Both the position numbers and the translations under genes were made by a program. Of a stretch of 64,000 nucleotides of DNA, positions 47,258-56,108 are shown one piece after another. The notes under the pieces were generated by a model. The model saw nothing but the letters and a program-made list of their open reading frames with translations. It ran no database searches and had not been told where the DNA came from. The DNA is from a virus, in IMG/VR virus record IMGVR_UViG_3300034104_004920, positions 1-64,000 of that record. The stretch is one strand, 5' to 3'. Numbering within the stretch: position 1 is the stretch's first letter; every line of letters starts with the position of its first letter.

Positions 47258-47944
47258 ATGGCAGTATCAAGTGGTAAAAAAGCTAGAAAAGCTCATAACT
47301 CGGAAGACTCTTTTTTTGCAACAGAATTTAAAGAAGTCAAACCACTTAATTATATCCAAGAAACATATTTAGATGCTATAAAACATAACGATATAGTGTT
47401 TGGTGTAGGTAGTGCAGGTACTGGCAAAACCTACATTGCTGCAAATTACGCAGCACATGAACTGTATCACAGAAACATAGAAAAAGTAATACTAACACGT
47501 CCAAATATTGAAACTGGCAAAGGTCTTGGATTTTTGCCGGGTACATTGGAGGAAAAATATCAGCCGTACTTAGAACCATTTGATTCAATATTTTCTAGAT
47601 CTCTTGGCAAAGGATTTTATGAATACTGCTTGAAGAACAAAAGCATTGAGCCGCGTCCATTAGGCTTTATGAGAGGCACTACGTTTGAAAACTGTGTTGT
47701 TTTAGTCGACGAGGCTCAAAACTGCACAAAGACCGAACTAAAAATGCTATTGACAAGAGCTGGTAGAAATTGTAAAATAATAGTTTCAGGAGACACCGAT
47801 CAGTGTGATATTGAAAACAGTGGTCTGCAAGACGCAGTAAACCGCCTGAGTCACATAGAAGGAATAGAAGTAGTTCGCTTCTTAGACTCTGACATTGTTC
47901 GTAGCAGACTTTGTAAGAATATAATTATGGCTTATAGGAATTAA
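47258..47944 (+). CDS. phoH: PhoH-like ATPase, 228 aa
   Basis: Walker A GSAGTGKT (residues 51-58), LTRPNIETGKGLGFLPG and Walker B VVLVDEAQN (near residue 147) are the hallmarks of the PhoH family, an ATPase common in phages and thought to act on RNA. AAGGAATAGC precedes the ATG. Its exact role in infection is not settled. The next gene follows after one base. Confidence 0.85.
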   Translation: MAVSSGKKARKAHNSEDSFFATEFKEVKPLNYIQETYLDAIKHNDIVFGVGSAGTGKTYIAANYAAHELYHRNIEKVILTRPNIETGKGLGFLPGTLEEKYQPYLEPFDSIFSRSLGKGFYEYCLKNKSIEPRPLGFMRGTTFENCVVLVDEAQNCTKTELKMLLTRAGRNCKIIVSGDTDQCDIENSGLQDAVNRLSHIEGIEVVRFLDSDIVRSRLCKNIIMAYRN

Positions 47945-47945
47945 A

Positions 47946-48716
47946 ATGGAAGAACTAAAAAGTTGCCCTGTTGGTACACTGTACTCAGAGGTAAATCTAC
48001 AAAATCATATTTTTGCGTTAGAACTTGGTGAGTACGGACCAGCAGACCCTCGTCAGCCCAATACAGAGTTTTGGCAAAACAAAATGAAAATCTGGGACGT
48101 AAATGAGGGCACCGCAATAATGAGAGTTTGCACCAGCTGTCATTTTGCAGATAAAACTGCAGAAATGCAAGACTGCATTATTGAAGGACCGGGCGGCGAG
48201 TTCAAAGAAAGCGATCTTCCATTGAACCCTGTTTGGGCAGAGATTGATGGATTACCGTACTACTACTGTACCAGATGGAACATGACAATCAATCCACTGC
48301 GTACATGCAACGGTTGGCAACCAGAAGACTGGGAGCCCGACGAAGACGAAGACGAGGAACACTCTAAAAACTACGTCGAAAAAGCACTTACTTACAAACC
48401 TACAACCGGAATGGCAAGTGCAGCGCGCAGAGCATTAAAGTGGAAAGACGAAGGTCAGCGTGGAGGTACACGAGTAGGATTGGCACGAGCTAATCAGCTT
48501 GTGCGCCGTGAAAACCTGAGTGAGAGTACTGTGTTACGTATGTATTCTTTCTTTAGTCGACACGCTGTTGACAAACAAGCAACAGGATTTAGTAGTGGCG
48601 AAGAAGGTTTTCCTAGCCCTGGCCGAGTTGCGTGGGACTTGTGGGGTGGTGACGCTGGCGAGAGTTGGAGCAAAGCCAAGCGTGATCAAATCATGAGAAG
48701 ACGAGAAAGCAAGTAA
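47946..48716 (+). CDS. Conserved phage protein with Cys-rich N terminus, 256 aa
   Basis: Two parts. The N-terminal 130 residues have spaced cysteines (CTSCHF, MQDC, YYYC, RTC) that could bind zinc or an iron-sulphur cluster. The C-terminal 100 residues (ASAARRALKWKDEGQRGG, later GRVAWDLWGGDAGESW) are a module met in many phage and prophage proteins, whose function is not known to me. An acidic linker (EDEDEEHS) joins them. Last gene of the rightward block, before a bidirectional terminator. Confidence 0.6.
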   Translation: MEELKSCPVGTLYSEVNLQNHIFALELGEYGPADPRQPNTEFWQNKMKIWDVNEGTAIMRVCTSCHFADKTAEMQDCIIEGPGGEFKESDLPLNPVWAEIDGLPYYYCTRWNMTINPLRTCNGWQPEDWEPDEDEDEEHSKNYVEKALTYKPTTGMASAARRALKWKDEGQRGGTRVGLARANQLVRRENLSESTVLRMYSFFSRHAVDKQATGFSSGEEGFPSPGRVAWDLWGGDAGESWSKAKRDQIMRRRESK

Positions 48717-48720
48717 ATAA

Positions 48721-48757
48721 AAAAGCCCGCTTAGTATTATCTAAGCGGGCTTTTTGT
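48721..48757. terminator. Bidirectional terminator between convergent blocks
   Basis: AAAAAGCCCGCTTAG and CTAAGCGGGCTTTTT form a 15-bp stem with a TATTAT loop. A and T runs on both sides let it stop the rightward late genes and the leftward gene at 48759. Confidence 0.85.
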
Positions 48758-48758
48758 T

Positions 48759-48968
48759 TTAGTCGTCGTGTTCGTGAACAAGGTGTTTGTAGTGTTTCAT
48801 TGTTAACACAGCACCCTTCTTTTCTTCTGTTAAACGCACAATCTTTTCCATCAATTCGTGCAAGTCTTCGTCTGTTGCATCTGTTGCGTATTCCATAAGC
48901 CGTAGCAGCAGTGGAATATTTAGTTTAACAACATCTTCTGTATCCTGACGTACAATAAATAGCATCAT
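48759..48968 (-). CDS. Small acidic protein, 69 aa
   Basis: Starts MMLFIVRQDTEDVVK and ends KHLVHEHDD. Predominantly helical and acidic. GGAAAG precedes the ATG at 48968; an alternative ATG at 49010 would overlap the preceding gene by 26 bp. Last gene of the fibre-like cluster 51723-48759. Function unknown. Confidence 0.55.
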   Translation of the reverse strand: MMLFIVRQDTEDVVKLNIPLLLRLMEYATDATDEDLHELMEKIVRLTEEKKGAVLTMKHYKHLVHEHDD

Positions 48969-48984
48969 GATATTCTGCTTTCCA

Positions 48985-49389
48985 TTAAACTGCGTTCCAA
49001 TTTGTTCCATTAAATACTAATGTAACACTACCGTCTGTTGCTGCTAAAATTGTATAGCTTGCTGCATTTTCAATCGTTTCTGCTCCGTTTGGAACAATGG
49101 TGATGTCACTTGTTTGGCCGGCTTCTGATTTGATTACAACTGTTCTGCCGTTAGTGCCTGCAGTTAGGTTGATCGTAACACCGCCTCCAGCCCCCTGCAC
49201 GCCCAAATAATAATTTGGAGTAGTACCAGCACTGTCTAATGTATAGGGACTGGCTGCATCAGTAACTGTGTAAACATTAACAGTGTCGTTTCCTACACCA
49301 GAAATAACACCGTTGGTTACACTGATATTTGTTCCAACTTTAACTACACCGTAGCCTGTAGTTGAGGCTAATGGACTATTGAATGCCAT
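48985..49389 (-). CDS. Head-fibre-like structural protein, 134 aa
   Basis: The N terminus (GYGVVKVGTNISVTNGVIS) matches that of the protein at 49714-50274, a motif common at the start of phage head-fibre or decoration proteins. The C-terminal domain, with VTINLTAGTNGRTVVIK and TLVFNGTNWNAV, is a beta module also found at 49407-49712 and 50271-50774. So it joins a virion-binding part to a surface module. AAAGGAAAAAATC precedes the ATG. Confidence 0.6.
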   Translation of the reverse strand: MAFNSPLASTTGYGVVKVGTNISVTNGVISGVGNDTVNVYTVTDAASPYTLDSAGTTPNYYLGVQGAGGGVTINLTAGTNGRTVVIKSEAGQTSDITIVPNGAETIENAASYTILAATDGSVTLVFNGTNWNAV

Positions 49390-49406
49390 GATTTTTTCCT
49401 TTAAAG

Positions 49407-49712
49407 TTATCCTGCTATTGTTTTCCAGTTAATGCCGTCATATAATAACAACAATCGGCCGAATTGGGTGTTTATAATAGCAAATGCTGCACCATCAATG
49501 GTCTTGCCACCAGGTGCTGTGATTGTAATTGGGTTGACTTTGGAATTGCCCGAAAAATCTTTAACGTAATAACTTCTGCCCTTTTTATCGCCAGAAACTG
49601 CTGGTAGTATTATGGACGAACTTGTGGCTACATTACTCAGTATTACCTCGTCATCGGTAGTGATGGTATAAGGAGTTGTGGTAATTATTTTGGTGTCATA
49701 ATTTATGGCCAT
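49407..49712 (-). CDS. Small beta-module structural protein, 101 aa
   Basis: Consists almost wholly of the beta module of the neighbouring genes (SSIILPAVSGDKKGRSYYVKD, cut short here, then LLLLYDGINWKTI). It lacks an N-terminal virion-binding part. Could be a stand-alone cap or decoration protein. It lies between two relatives in the same orientation. Confidence 0.55.
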   Translation of the reverse strand: MAINYDTKIITTTPYTITTDDEVILSNVATSSSIILPAVSGDKKGRSYYVKDFSGNSKVNPITITAPGGKTIDGAAFAIINTQFGRLLLLYDGINWKTIAG

Positions 49713-49713
49713 T

Positions 49714-50274
49714 TTAGTCTATCCTTGTTACCGTGACTTTGGCAGCATAACCAGTTGGTCGTGTTGGATTAACCTGTGTAGCAATAGGAGAAAAACCGGT
49801 TGTTATATCAGGACTACTCCAGCACATTTGAATATTATCACCAGCTGCTAGTGCTAGTGTAAAATTACCACTTAAAAATACAATAGATAACACGTTGGTT
49901 AGTTGTAGCTCTTGAGTACTACCAACCACATCTACACCGTTTTTTCTTAACCAAATACTAAGCGTTGCAGTTCCACCGCTGGTTTTTGTAGTGATCAAAT
50001 CAAATATTTGAGTGTATGTTCCAGCATTGCTGACAACAATACTGTTGCCACCACCACCAATGCTAACACCATTTGAAGGACCCAAAGTATCAAAGGTCAC
50101 GATGTTGATTGCATTAGCAACTGGATTGGACTGAGGTGTGCTGCTGTTAATAAAACCGTAATTGTTAGACCCTGCAGCTCCAGCACTGATTATTCCATTT
50201 GTTACACTTATGCCACTTCCTACTTTTACAACTCCATAGTCTGTGGCACTAGCTATATTCTGATTGTAGCTCAT
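49714..50274 (-). CDS. Head-fibre-like structural protein, 186 aa
   Basis: N-terminal [15 protein letters not shown], as at 48985-49389, followed by a beta-rich domain (residues about 50-185) with a jelly-roll look ([16 protein letters not shown], then [15 protein letters not shown]), like C1q/TNF-type phage surface domains. The ATG at 50274 overlaps the preceding stop (ATGA). Probably exposed on the head. Confidence 0.6.
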   Translation of the reverse strand: MSYNQNIASATDYGVVKVGSGISVTNGIISAGAAGSNNYGFINSSTPQSNPVANAINIVTFDTLGPSNGVSIGGGGNSIVVSNAGTYTQIFDLITTKTSGGTATLSIWLRKNGVDVVGSTQELQLTNVLSIVFLSGNFTLALAAGDNIQMCWSSPDITTGFSPIATQVNPTRPTGYAAKVTVTRID

Positions 50275-50774
50275 ACCACGTTCCATTCTATTCCGTTGTA
50301 GATTAAACTAATAGATCCCCAGTCTGTATTTAGAGTATAACTTGGTTGAATATCTATTGTTGAGGACGTTGCAGTTATTGTAATAGGATTTGTATTTGCA
50401 GCTCCAACACTGTCTTTTATAACAAACACTTTGCCTAAAGTACCTGCAGGTAGGTTTATTGTAACTGCACCATCATAAATAACGCCTAAAAAGTATTCAT
50501 CAACAGTGGCGTTGTATGTGGGGTCGTCTATTAAAGTAACAGGAACGTTTGCAAGTGTGCCTGGTGGACCCTGTGGACCGGCCGGACCTTGCGGGCCAAC
50601 TGGTCCTTGAGGACCAGGCGGGCCGGGCGGGCCTGGTTGACCAACAATACTACTGTTAATAAAAATATCAGAATCATCAATCAGTGGTAGTGGAGGACAC
50701 GGCAGCGGCATCAATGGAGGCGGGGGCAACATATACCAAGACGGCATAAATCCTTGACGTTGATTTTGTTGCAT
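50271..50774 (-). CDS. Collagen-like surface protein with beta module, 167 aa
   Basis: The first 40 residues are proline-rich ([15 protein letters not shown]). A Gly-X-Y block ([16 protein letters not shown] and onward, residues 53-80) follows, and the C-terminal 85 residues hold the beta module ending [13 protein letters not shown] short triple-helix stalk with a trimeric head is likely. Its Gly-X-Y codons differ from those of the long tail fibre, so the two were acquired independently or have diverged far. Confidence 0.65.
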   Translation of the reverse strand: MQQNQRQGFMPSWYMLPPPPLMPLPCPPLPLIDDSDIFINSSIVGQPGPPGPPGPQGPVGPQGPAGPQGPPGTLANVPVTLIDDPTYNATVDEYFLGVIYDGAVTINLPAGTLGKVFVIKDSVGAANTNPITITATSSTIDIQPSYTLNTDWGSISLIYNGIEWNVV

Positions 50775-50785
50775 AATTATACCTA

Positions 50786-50824
50786 CAATAAAAAATCCCC
50801 CACAGATCGTGGCTGAGGGGGATT
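50786..50824 (-). terminator. Terminator of the gene at 50836
   Basis: On the minus strand, AAAATCCCCC and GGGGGATTTT pair (with an inner CCACGATCTGTGG hairpin), followed by a T-rich run. It separates the 295-residue gene from the fibre cluster. Confidence 0.7.
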
Positions 50825-50835
50825 TTCAACAAATA

Positions 50836-51723
50836 TTAGCGGATGTTAGTATTTGTGTTTGTTGGGTTGGCGGTTAGTGTGCCGCTTCCAACGTTGATTG
50901 CTTCGTTGTTTGAACGAATGTTTTGAGCTAGACCCCACAACACATTGTAGAGCTGACCCCACTGTTGCTGCTGCTGCTGCTGTTGCTGCATCTGGTTGAT
51001 GTTGTTTGTTGTTGTAACTTCAACACCACGAGTTGCTGAGCTTGTGTCAAGCTTTGCCTGTAGAGCAATAACTGCTGCATTAGCATCACTTAGCTGGCGA
51101 TTTAGCGTGGCCTCATACTGTTGTGTGATTAGAGCACGAGTCTTTTCTCCGTCACTACTAATATCTTTACTCAGCTCATAACGGTTTTCCATTACTTGTT
51201 GCTGTAGACCATTTAATTGCTGGGCCAGTACCATTGTGCCAGAGCTAACATTGTCCTTTACGCCTTGGATGGCGATTAGATTAGCGCTCGTGGCCGCATT
51301 AACTGCATTAGTTAGTTGACCTGTTTGTGTAGCATTAGAGGTCTCCGTAGTAGCTGTACCAAGAGCAACTGAACGGTTTATATCGCCAAGTGCTTGCATG
51401 ATACTCATATTGGCTTGACTCTGTTCAGGCGGGCTTCTTAGAGCTGCACCTTCTGCACCATTTCCGAAAAGATTTCCGTTGTTGCGTAGAAGGCTTCCGA
51501 GGATAAGACCGCCAATTAGTCCGCCTCCGCCAGCGCCGAAAAGACCGTCGCCACCACCGCCACCCATAATCATACTTGGAGTTAATACTTCTGCCATTTC
51601 ATTTTCCTTTTCAGTAATTTTATCAGCCAGTTTCTTGTAATAACGCTTAGCTGATTCTTCTAATTTTCTTACATCTGCTGCTATGCTGTCCATAGTAGCA
51701 GGTACAACTGCTTCTTCTGCCAT
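50836..51723 (-). CDS. Gly/Gln-rich putative virion protein, 295 aa
   Basis: Residues 1-45 form a charged helix (KLEESAKRYYKKLADKI). A glycine-rich region (GGGGGDGLFGAGGGG) follows with a small hydrophobic segment (LIGGLILGSLL, about residues 70-80), then a long Asn/Gln- and Ala-rich coiled coil with a run of glutamines near residue 255. No family known. Own promoter (51803-51831), AAGGAAGGAAAAT ribosome site and own terminator suggest high expression, as for a structural protein. Confidence 0.55.
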   Translation of the reverse strand: MAEEAVVPATMDSIAADVRKLEESAKRYYKKLADKITEKENEMAEVLTPSMIMGGGGGDGLFGAGGGGLIGGLILGSLLRNNGNLFGNGAEGAALRSPPEQSQANMSIMQALGDINRSVALGTATTETSNATQTGQLTNAVNAATSANLIAIQGVKDNVSSGTMVLAQQLNGLQQQVMENRYELSKDISSDGEKTRALITQQYEATLNRQLSDANAAVIALQAKLDTSSATRGVEVTTTNNINQMQQQQQQQQQWGQLYNVLWGLAQNIRSNNEAINVGSGTLTANPTNTNTNIR

Positions 51724-51802
51724 ATTTTCCTTCCTTTGTAAGTTTTGCAGGAAGTTCGTTTTGTTGATTTTTATATTTGTTATTTTACCACCAACTTTTA
51801 GT

Positions 51803-51831
51803 ATTATACTATTTTTGCTGGTAAAAAACAA
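51803..51831 (-). promoter_or_regulatory. Leftward promoter of the gene at 51723
   Basis: On the minus strand, TTGTTT (51826-51831), a 17-bp spacer and TATAAT (51803-51808), followed by a leader of about 70 nt. Confidence 0.65.
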
Positions 51832-51851
51832 TATGTAATTTTTTATGACAA

Positions 51852-51887
51852 TAAAAAAAGCCTGCTAAATTTTTAGCAGGCTTTTTT
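51852..51887 (-). terminator. Terminator after the ribonucleotide reductase gene
   Basis: AAAAAAGCCTGCTAA and TTAGCAGGCTTTTTT form a strong stem; the T run is right on both strands. It ends the leftward replication operon. Confidence 0.8.
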
Positions 51888-51888
51888 G

Positions 51889-53913
51889 TTAACGTATTGG
51901 ACAAGCGCCAGTACTGCAGTCTTGATCTAGCAATTCATCGAAACTATTGCTGGTTTCGATATCTACTGGTAACAACTTACGAACATATTCTTCATATGCT
52001 TCTTTGGTTGTTACTTCTTGAGGCAGATAAGGATACCCTAAATCTTTAGCAGTCTTGCTTGGATCGTTACGGAATAAGAAACTTACGGCAACATAACTAT
52101 CCCAGTTTTGGTATAGCCAGTTTACGATTTCTTCTGTTTCATCCACGCTGTAAGAAATTGTACAGCTCACATTTTGTTGACAGTAATTGTCCATCAACAT
52201 CTTGTAAACCTCTAACTGCTGAACAGCTGAGTCTAGGTTTACTTCTTTGTTGTCGACTACATCAAACTCTACTCCGTCGTTTTTAACTGGAAATGTAATC
52301 AGTGTAGCACTGTCGTCGTAGGGATGGTTGAAAACATTATAGTTTGCACTACGTAGCTTTTCCACTAGTGGATCGTACTTTGAAAAAGCAACATTGTTGA
52401 AAATGTACTTTCCAAGTGGCTTGTGCATTCCTTCCAGTGAATCATAGCACTTTGATTGTGTACCTTCTGGCTTCAAAGCTGTGATATTCTTTGGATAGGA
52501 CAAGTCCAGTTCTTTAGCCATTTCGTACGCAGCGGCTGTAACAACACGCTCTAAACGTCGATAGTCATAAGCCTTCATGTCATTGCGACCGGCTACACCC
52601 ATCAAGCTAACACCACACAGCCGCAGGTGTTCGTTGTTTAAGTGCCAGCTTTCTTGTAGGATACCGTCTCTGAAATCTACAACAGTCTGACGGTAATTGG
52701 CGCGAGCAATAATTTTTGCTGCACGCAATAACCCCAAGTTGTCGTTTTTGAACTTCAACACATCAATACTGACCAGGTTGCAGAAGCCCTTATTTGGCAA
52801 CAAGATCTCTGCACAAGGATTCATTCCAACTGCCCAAGGTGCACGAGCACGAAGTTGTTGGCCGTTGATTAGTCCAGGCTCACCATTACCACCCTTGTTG
52901 ATCTTTTCAAACCAAGCAGTTAGTTCTTCGTAGCTGGGCTTTTTCCAGAAAATAATAGAATTATTACTCTGTGCACGATGGTTATTGCCGTTTTCCCAAA
53001 TGTTGTACTTTGCTTCTGCAAAGTCGTAGATCACTGGACTGTGATCATCCAACACAGCAATCTGTGCGCTCCGACGAGTGCTCAACACAGTACCCAACAG
53101 ATTTACAATGTCTAAGATGTCGATTTCTGATAGTAATGAATCTGCCTTTGCATTTAAGATTTCATAGACCTTTGTGTAGGCTTTTGTCAAACCAACATCG
53201 CCCTGACTCAACCAGCCGTAGTTCTTTAAACGAACGCCAGGCTTGCGAATCTGTGAAAAGTCCAACACCAGCTTTTGGGCTGCAAACTTGCCGGCCAACA
53301 GTTTGCCAATACTCTTGGCCCATGCCTCAGCTGAGTCTCCGATTCTAATGGTCCAGGTCTTGGTAGTATTGTCCCAAGTCTCTGTATTGGTTTCGATTCC
53401 TTTATCGGTAGAATTATTACTGCGTACAATCTCCAGTTCTGGAATGTACTTTCGGAATCCGGTTAAGGAACCGCTAACAGGACGGAAGCCTACTCCACAG
53501 CCCTGCAGTAGCAGCCAGAACACATCTACTACGTCGTATACAGTTTCCACATTTGTAAAGCTGCAATTAAACATACTGGCTTCACGACGACGAGCAATGT
53601 CTGTTCCACCCAACCACAGGGTACGACCCGCAACCGCTACCTTGCGATCGTGCAGTAGTGCCTTCAACTCTTGTAGTTCCGATTCTTCTTTTTCACTTAA
53701 AGCCACCCAGTCTTTTGACTCGCGTACAATGTTGTGAAGTGCAACGTCTGGAATTAGGTTGTGTGTTTTTGCTCGTTCCCACAAAAACCGTTGATGATTT
53801 ACAACTCGTTCAACAGTTTGAGCCCAAGTCTCAAAAACTGTTCCCTCGTCGTTCAATGGACGGTTGTAGGTTCGTCGTGTAATTACTTGTGCTCTTGTAC
53901 TAGGATTATTCAT
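51889..53913 (-). CDS. nrdJ: Class II ribonucleotide reductase (adenosylcobalamin-dependent), 674 aa
   Basis: Converts ribonucleotides to deoxyribonucleotides for DNA synthesis. NCSFTNVE (Cys117) carries one redox cysteine, NPCAEILL near residue 364 the active-site cysteine and glutamate, and the tail DCSTGACPIR (664-674) the reducing dithiol. One chain without a separate small subunit and the overall length fit the monomeric cobalamin type. It therefore depends on host adenosylcobalamin. It is co-directed with dUTPase and glutaredoxin genes. Confidence 0.85.
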   Translation of the reverse strand: MNNPSTRAQVITRRTYNRPLNDEGTVFETWAQTVERVVNHQRFLWERAKTHNLIPDVALHNIVRESKDWVALSEKEESELQELKALLHDRKVAVAGRTLWLGGTDIARRREASMFNCSFTNVETVYDVVDVFWLLLQGCGVGFRPVSGSLTGFRKYIPELEIVRSNNSTDKGIETNTETWDNTTKTWTIRIGDSAEAWAKSIGKLLAGKFAAQKLVLDFSQIRKPGVRLKNYGWLSQGDVGLTKAYTKVYEILNAKADSLLSEIDILDIVNLLGTVLSTRRSAQIAVLDDHSPVIYDFAEAKYNIWENGNNHRAQSNNSIIFWKKPSYEELTAWFEKINKGGNGEPGLINGQQLRARAPWAVGMNPCAEILLPNKGFCNLVSIDVLKFKNDNLGLLRAAKIIARANYRQTVVDFRDGILQESWHLNNEHLRLCGVSLMGVAGRNDMKAYDYRRLERVVTAAAYEMAKELDLSYPKNITALKPEGTQSKCYDSLEGMHKPLGKYIFNNVAFSKYDPLVEKLRSANYNVFNHPYDDSATLITFPVKNDGVEFDVVDNKEVNLDSAVQQLEVYKMLMDNYCQQNVSCTISYSVDETEEIVNWLYQNWDSYVAVSFLFRNDPSKTAKDLGYPYLPQEVTTKEAYEEYVRKLLPVDIETSNSFDELLDQDCSTGACPIR

Positions 53914-54223
53914 TTCTTGGTTTCCACAATTTGCTAAATTTTAATACATTTGGTACGTCTTGTCTTGGACACACCACAATACAGCTTTTGACACCATCTA
54001 GTGTTTTGCTTTCATGTGCTAAATACACCAGTTCTAAAGCTGCGATCTTCTCAAATTCTTTTTTGTTTACTCTTACAACACACTTTTTAAAGGAATTGTT
54101 TAGCCACAGATTGTAGTCTAGTATGTCCTTAAAAAGTAAATGCGCACCCAATACTGAGTGCGCAACAAGAGTCGGTGTTATAAAGTCTGGTACATCTTCT
54201 AACACCGCTATGTACAGTTTCAT
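53906..54223 (-). CDS. Conserved phage protein, perhaps peptidyl-tRNA hydrolase II-like, 105 aa
   Basis: Starts MKLYIAVLEDVPDFITPTLV with AHSVLGAHLLF following, somewhat like the start of Pth2 proteins (a conserved AH...G helix after the first strand). Ends with PNVLKFSKLWKPR. Size fits Pth2 (about 115 residues), but the match is weak, so function is open. It overlaps the reductase gene by 8 bp and the dUTPase gene by 4 bp, hence part of the nucleotide-metabolism operon. Confidence 0.5.
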   Translation of the reverse strand: MKLYIAVLEDVPDFITPTLVAHSVLGAHLLFKDILDYNLWLNNSFKKCVVRVNKKEFEKIAALELVYLAHESKTLDGVKSCIVVCPRQDVPNVLKFSKLWKPRNE

Positions 54224-54783
54224 TGCTTTCCAGTACTGCCAAATCCGCCAGCACCACGAGCTGTGTTATTCCACTGTTCTTCTGTGGAATAGTGATCTAC
54301 TTTTATCATTGTATAGGGAACAGGCATTACAACCAATTGTACTACGCGTTCATTTTTTGGAATTATTACGCCATTTTCAAATTCGCCCACGTACATCAAG
54401 CTGGCCAAAATCTCTCCGCGATAATCAGAGTCGATTACGCCAACAGAATTGGTCATCACAATACTGTTTTTGCTGAGCGAACTGCGAGGAAATAACAGTC
54501 CTACATGGTCTTCTGGAATAATCGCTCTGACCCCAGTACCTACCAGTGTGCGCTTGTTTGGCTTTAAAACAACGTCTTCTTTAGACCTTAAATCAAATCC
54601 AGCACTTCCGTTTGTGCCTTTTTGAGGAATCAAGTCTCCGTGTTCTACTTTTACCACTAGTGGCATATAGGGCTTTGTAAATCTCATACCAGTACCGCTA
54701 TCTGCATAACCGCTGTAGTAGTAGGTGTCTTTGTTTGTGTATTTAAACATGCCTTCATTTACACCGTCAAATTTAATAGCCAT
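54220..54783 (-). CDS. dut: dUTPase, 187 aa
   Basis: All five dUTPase motifs are present: AGFDLRS, PRSSLSK, GVIDSDYRGEI, ERVVQLVV and the C-terminal GAGGFGSTG. The trimeric enzyme removes dUTP and yields dUMP, keeping uracil out of phage DNA. About 30 extra residues at the N terminus, compared with the usual 150, may carry a small extra contact region. Overlaps both neighbours slightly. Confidence 0.9.
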   Translation of the reverse strand: MAIKFDGVNEGMFKYTNKDTYYYSGYADSGTGMRFTKPYMPLVVKVEHGDLIPQKGTNGSAGFDLRSKEDVVLKPNKRTLVGTGVRAIIPEDHVGLLFPRSSLSKNSIVMTNSVGVIDSDYRGEILASLMYVGEFENGVIIPKNERVVQLVVMPVPYTMIKVDHYSTEEQWNNTARGAGGFGSTGKQ

Positions 54784-55624
54784 TGCTTTTTAATACCTCT
54801 TTAATAATGCTGCAGTTTGTTTCGCCCAATGCTTCGTCGCAAAATTCTAACAAATCCATCAGTTTATAGTTGTTTAGTAGTTGCGCGGCCCCAAAATCGT
54901 TAAGATTACTGATATACTTATAACGACTGCTAATGGGCATATTAGCAATAATATCGTAACAAGTTCCGTACTCTTTAACAAGAGCTTGCGCTTTCTTAGG
55001 ACCAATGCCAACAACACCAGGAATGTTGTCACCAGCATCACCCATAAGACACTTGATAGAGATATGGTCATCTGGATCGTAGTCATAGTGAGTACTCCAG
55101 TTATCCCAAGTGACCTCTTTACGCGTTACGTAAGAGAACCTCATTACATCAGGTCTAATCAACAAATCCCAGTCTTTATCGCTAGAGATCAGAACAATAT
55201 TTTTGAAACCAAACTGCTTTTTGTGCTTTACCACATACGCAGCAATATCGTCGGCTTCACACTTGTCAAACCTAAAAACAGGATATTTGTTTTTGTTTTG
55301 ATAGTCTTCTATTGTTCTGTTGAACTCGTTAAAGAACATTTCAAATGCTTTACGTTCTTCTTCGGTTTGAGTTTCAAACTTGTCTTTGCGATTTTGCTTG
55401 TAGGTTGGTAGCAGATTCTTTCTGTAGCTGCTGCTACCACTATCACAAGCCAAGATTACTTTGGATGCTTTGTAAGACCTTTTTAGACTTTCTACTGTTT
55501 TTTGATATTCGTCTAGAAACTCAGCTGCTCCGCTGTGCTTCCAACGAAATCCCAAATTTAAGCAGTCTACAATCATTACCGTAGATTCTGCTTCTTGTGT
55601 TAAATTGTTAAATGTTTTGCTCAT
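54773..55624 (-). CDS. 5'-3' exonuclease / flap endonuclease, 283 aa
   Basis: FEN family. Acidic residues occur in MIVDCLNLGF, ILACDSGS and EADDIAAYV. ISSDKDWDLL follows, then GDAGDNIPGVVGIGPKKAQ, which contains the helix-hairpin-helix. Arg/Lys-rich YRKNLLPTYKQNRKDK is the arch region. It removes RNA primers and flaps during replication, like T5 D15 or T4 RNase H. Together with the partial PolA-like enzyme it splits the activities of bacterial Pol I. Confidence 0.85.
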   Translation of the reverse strand: MSKTFNNLTQEAESTVMIVDCLNLGFRWKHSGAAEFLDEYQKTVESLKRSYKASKVILACDSGSSSYRKNLLPTYKQNRKDKFETQTEEERKAFEMFFNEFNRTIEDYQNKNKYPVFRFDKCEADDIAAYVVKHKKQFGFKNIVLISSDKDWDLLIRPDVMRFSYVTRKEVTWDNWSTHYDYDPDDHISIKCLMGDAGDNIPGVVGIGPKKAQALVKEYGTCYDIIANMPISSRYKYISNLNDFGAAQLLNNYKLMDLLEFCDEALGETNCSIIKEVLKSNGY

Positions 55625-55655
55625 TTATAAATTATATAGTATTGTGGTATTTTTA

Positions 55656-56108
55656 TCAAGTCACAAATTTGGGATTTGTGTGGGTTATCCAGTCTTCTAG
55701 TATCGACACAAAAAACTGATGCGGATCTCTGGAAATATAAACAAAGTTATAGTCTACATCAGGAAAGTCTTCAAACCCAACAAAGATCTTGCTGCGATCG
55801 TGTTTGAATAACAACAGTGGCTTTTTATTTACTTGAACGGCCTGTCTAACAGCTTGAGACCACCAATCGATTATAGTAGGATTTTTACTTGTTAGTATTT
55901 CCGACGTCAAATGATCTTCTTTGTAGTGTTTGCATTCTACACAGAATAAGTTGGTAACTCCAGGCACGTATAGATCCCCCTTTAATAGATGTTTAGGGTC
56001 TAGTGCCCCGCTGCCTGGAGTTCTTTGCCAGCCCAAGCCCGTTAGGGCTTTGAGCTTGTCTTTTATTAGTGTTTCTGCTCTTGAACCTTTGTCTCTGCTG
56101 TCAACCAT
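55656..56108 (-). CDS. PDDEXK-type nuclease (Holliday junction resolvase-like), 150 aa
   Basis: KGDLYV (Asp near residue 47) followed by FCVECKHYK (Glu and Lys near 58-60) forms the D-ExK core of PDDEXK nucleases, after an N-terminal GSRAETLIKDKL helix like that of resolvases. Candidate for resolving branched replication intermediates before packaging. It overlaps the SbcC-like gene by 8 bp. Confidence 0.65.
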   Translation of the reverse strand: MVDSRDKGSRAETLIKDKLKALTGLGWQRTPGSGALDPKHLLKGDLYVPGVTNLFCVECKHYKEDHLTSEILTSKNPTIIDWWSQAVRQAVQVNKKPLLLFKHDRSKIFVGFEDFPDVDYNFVYISRDPHQFFVSILEDWITHTNPKFVT

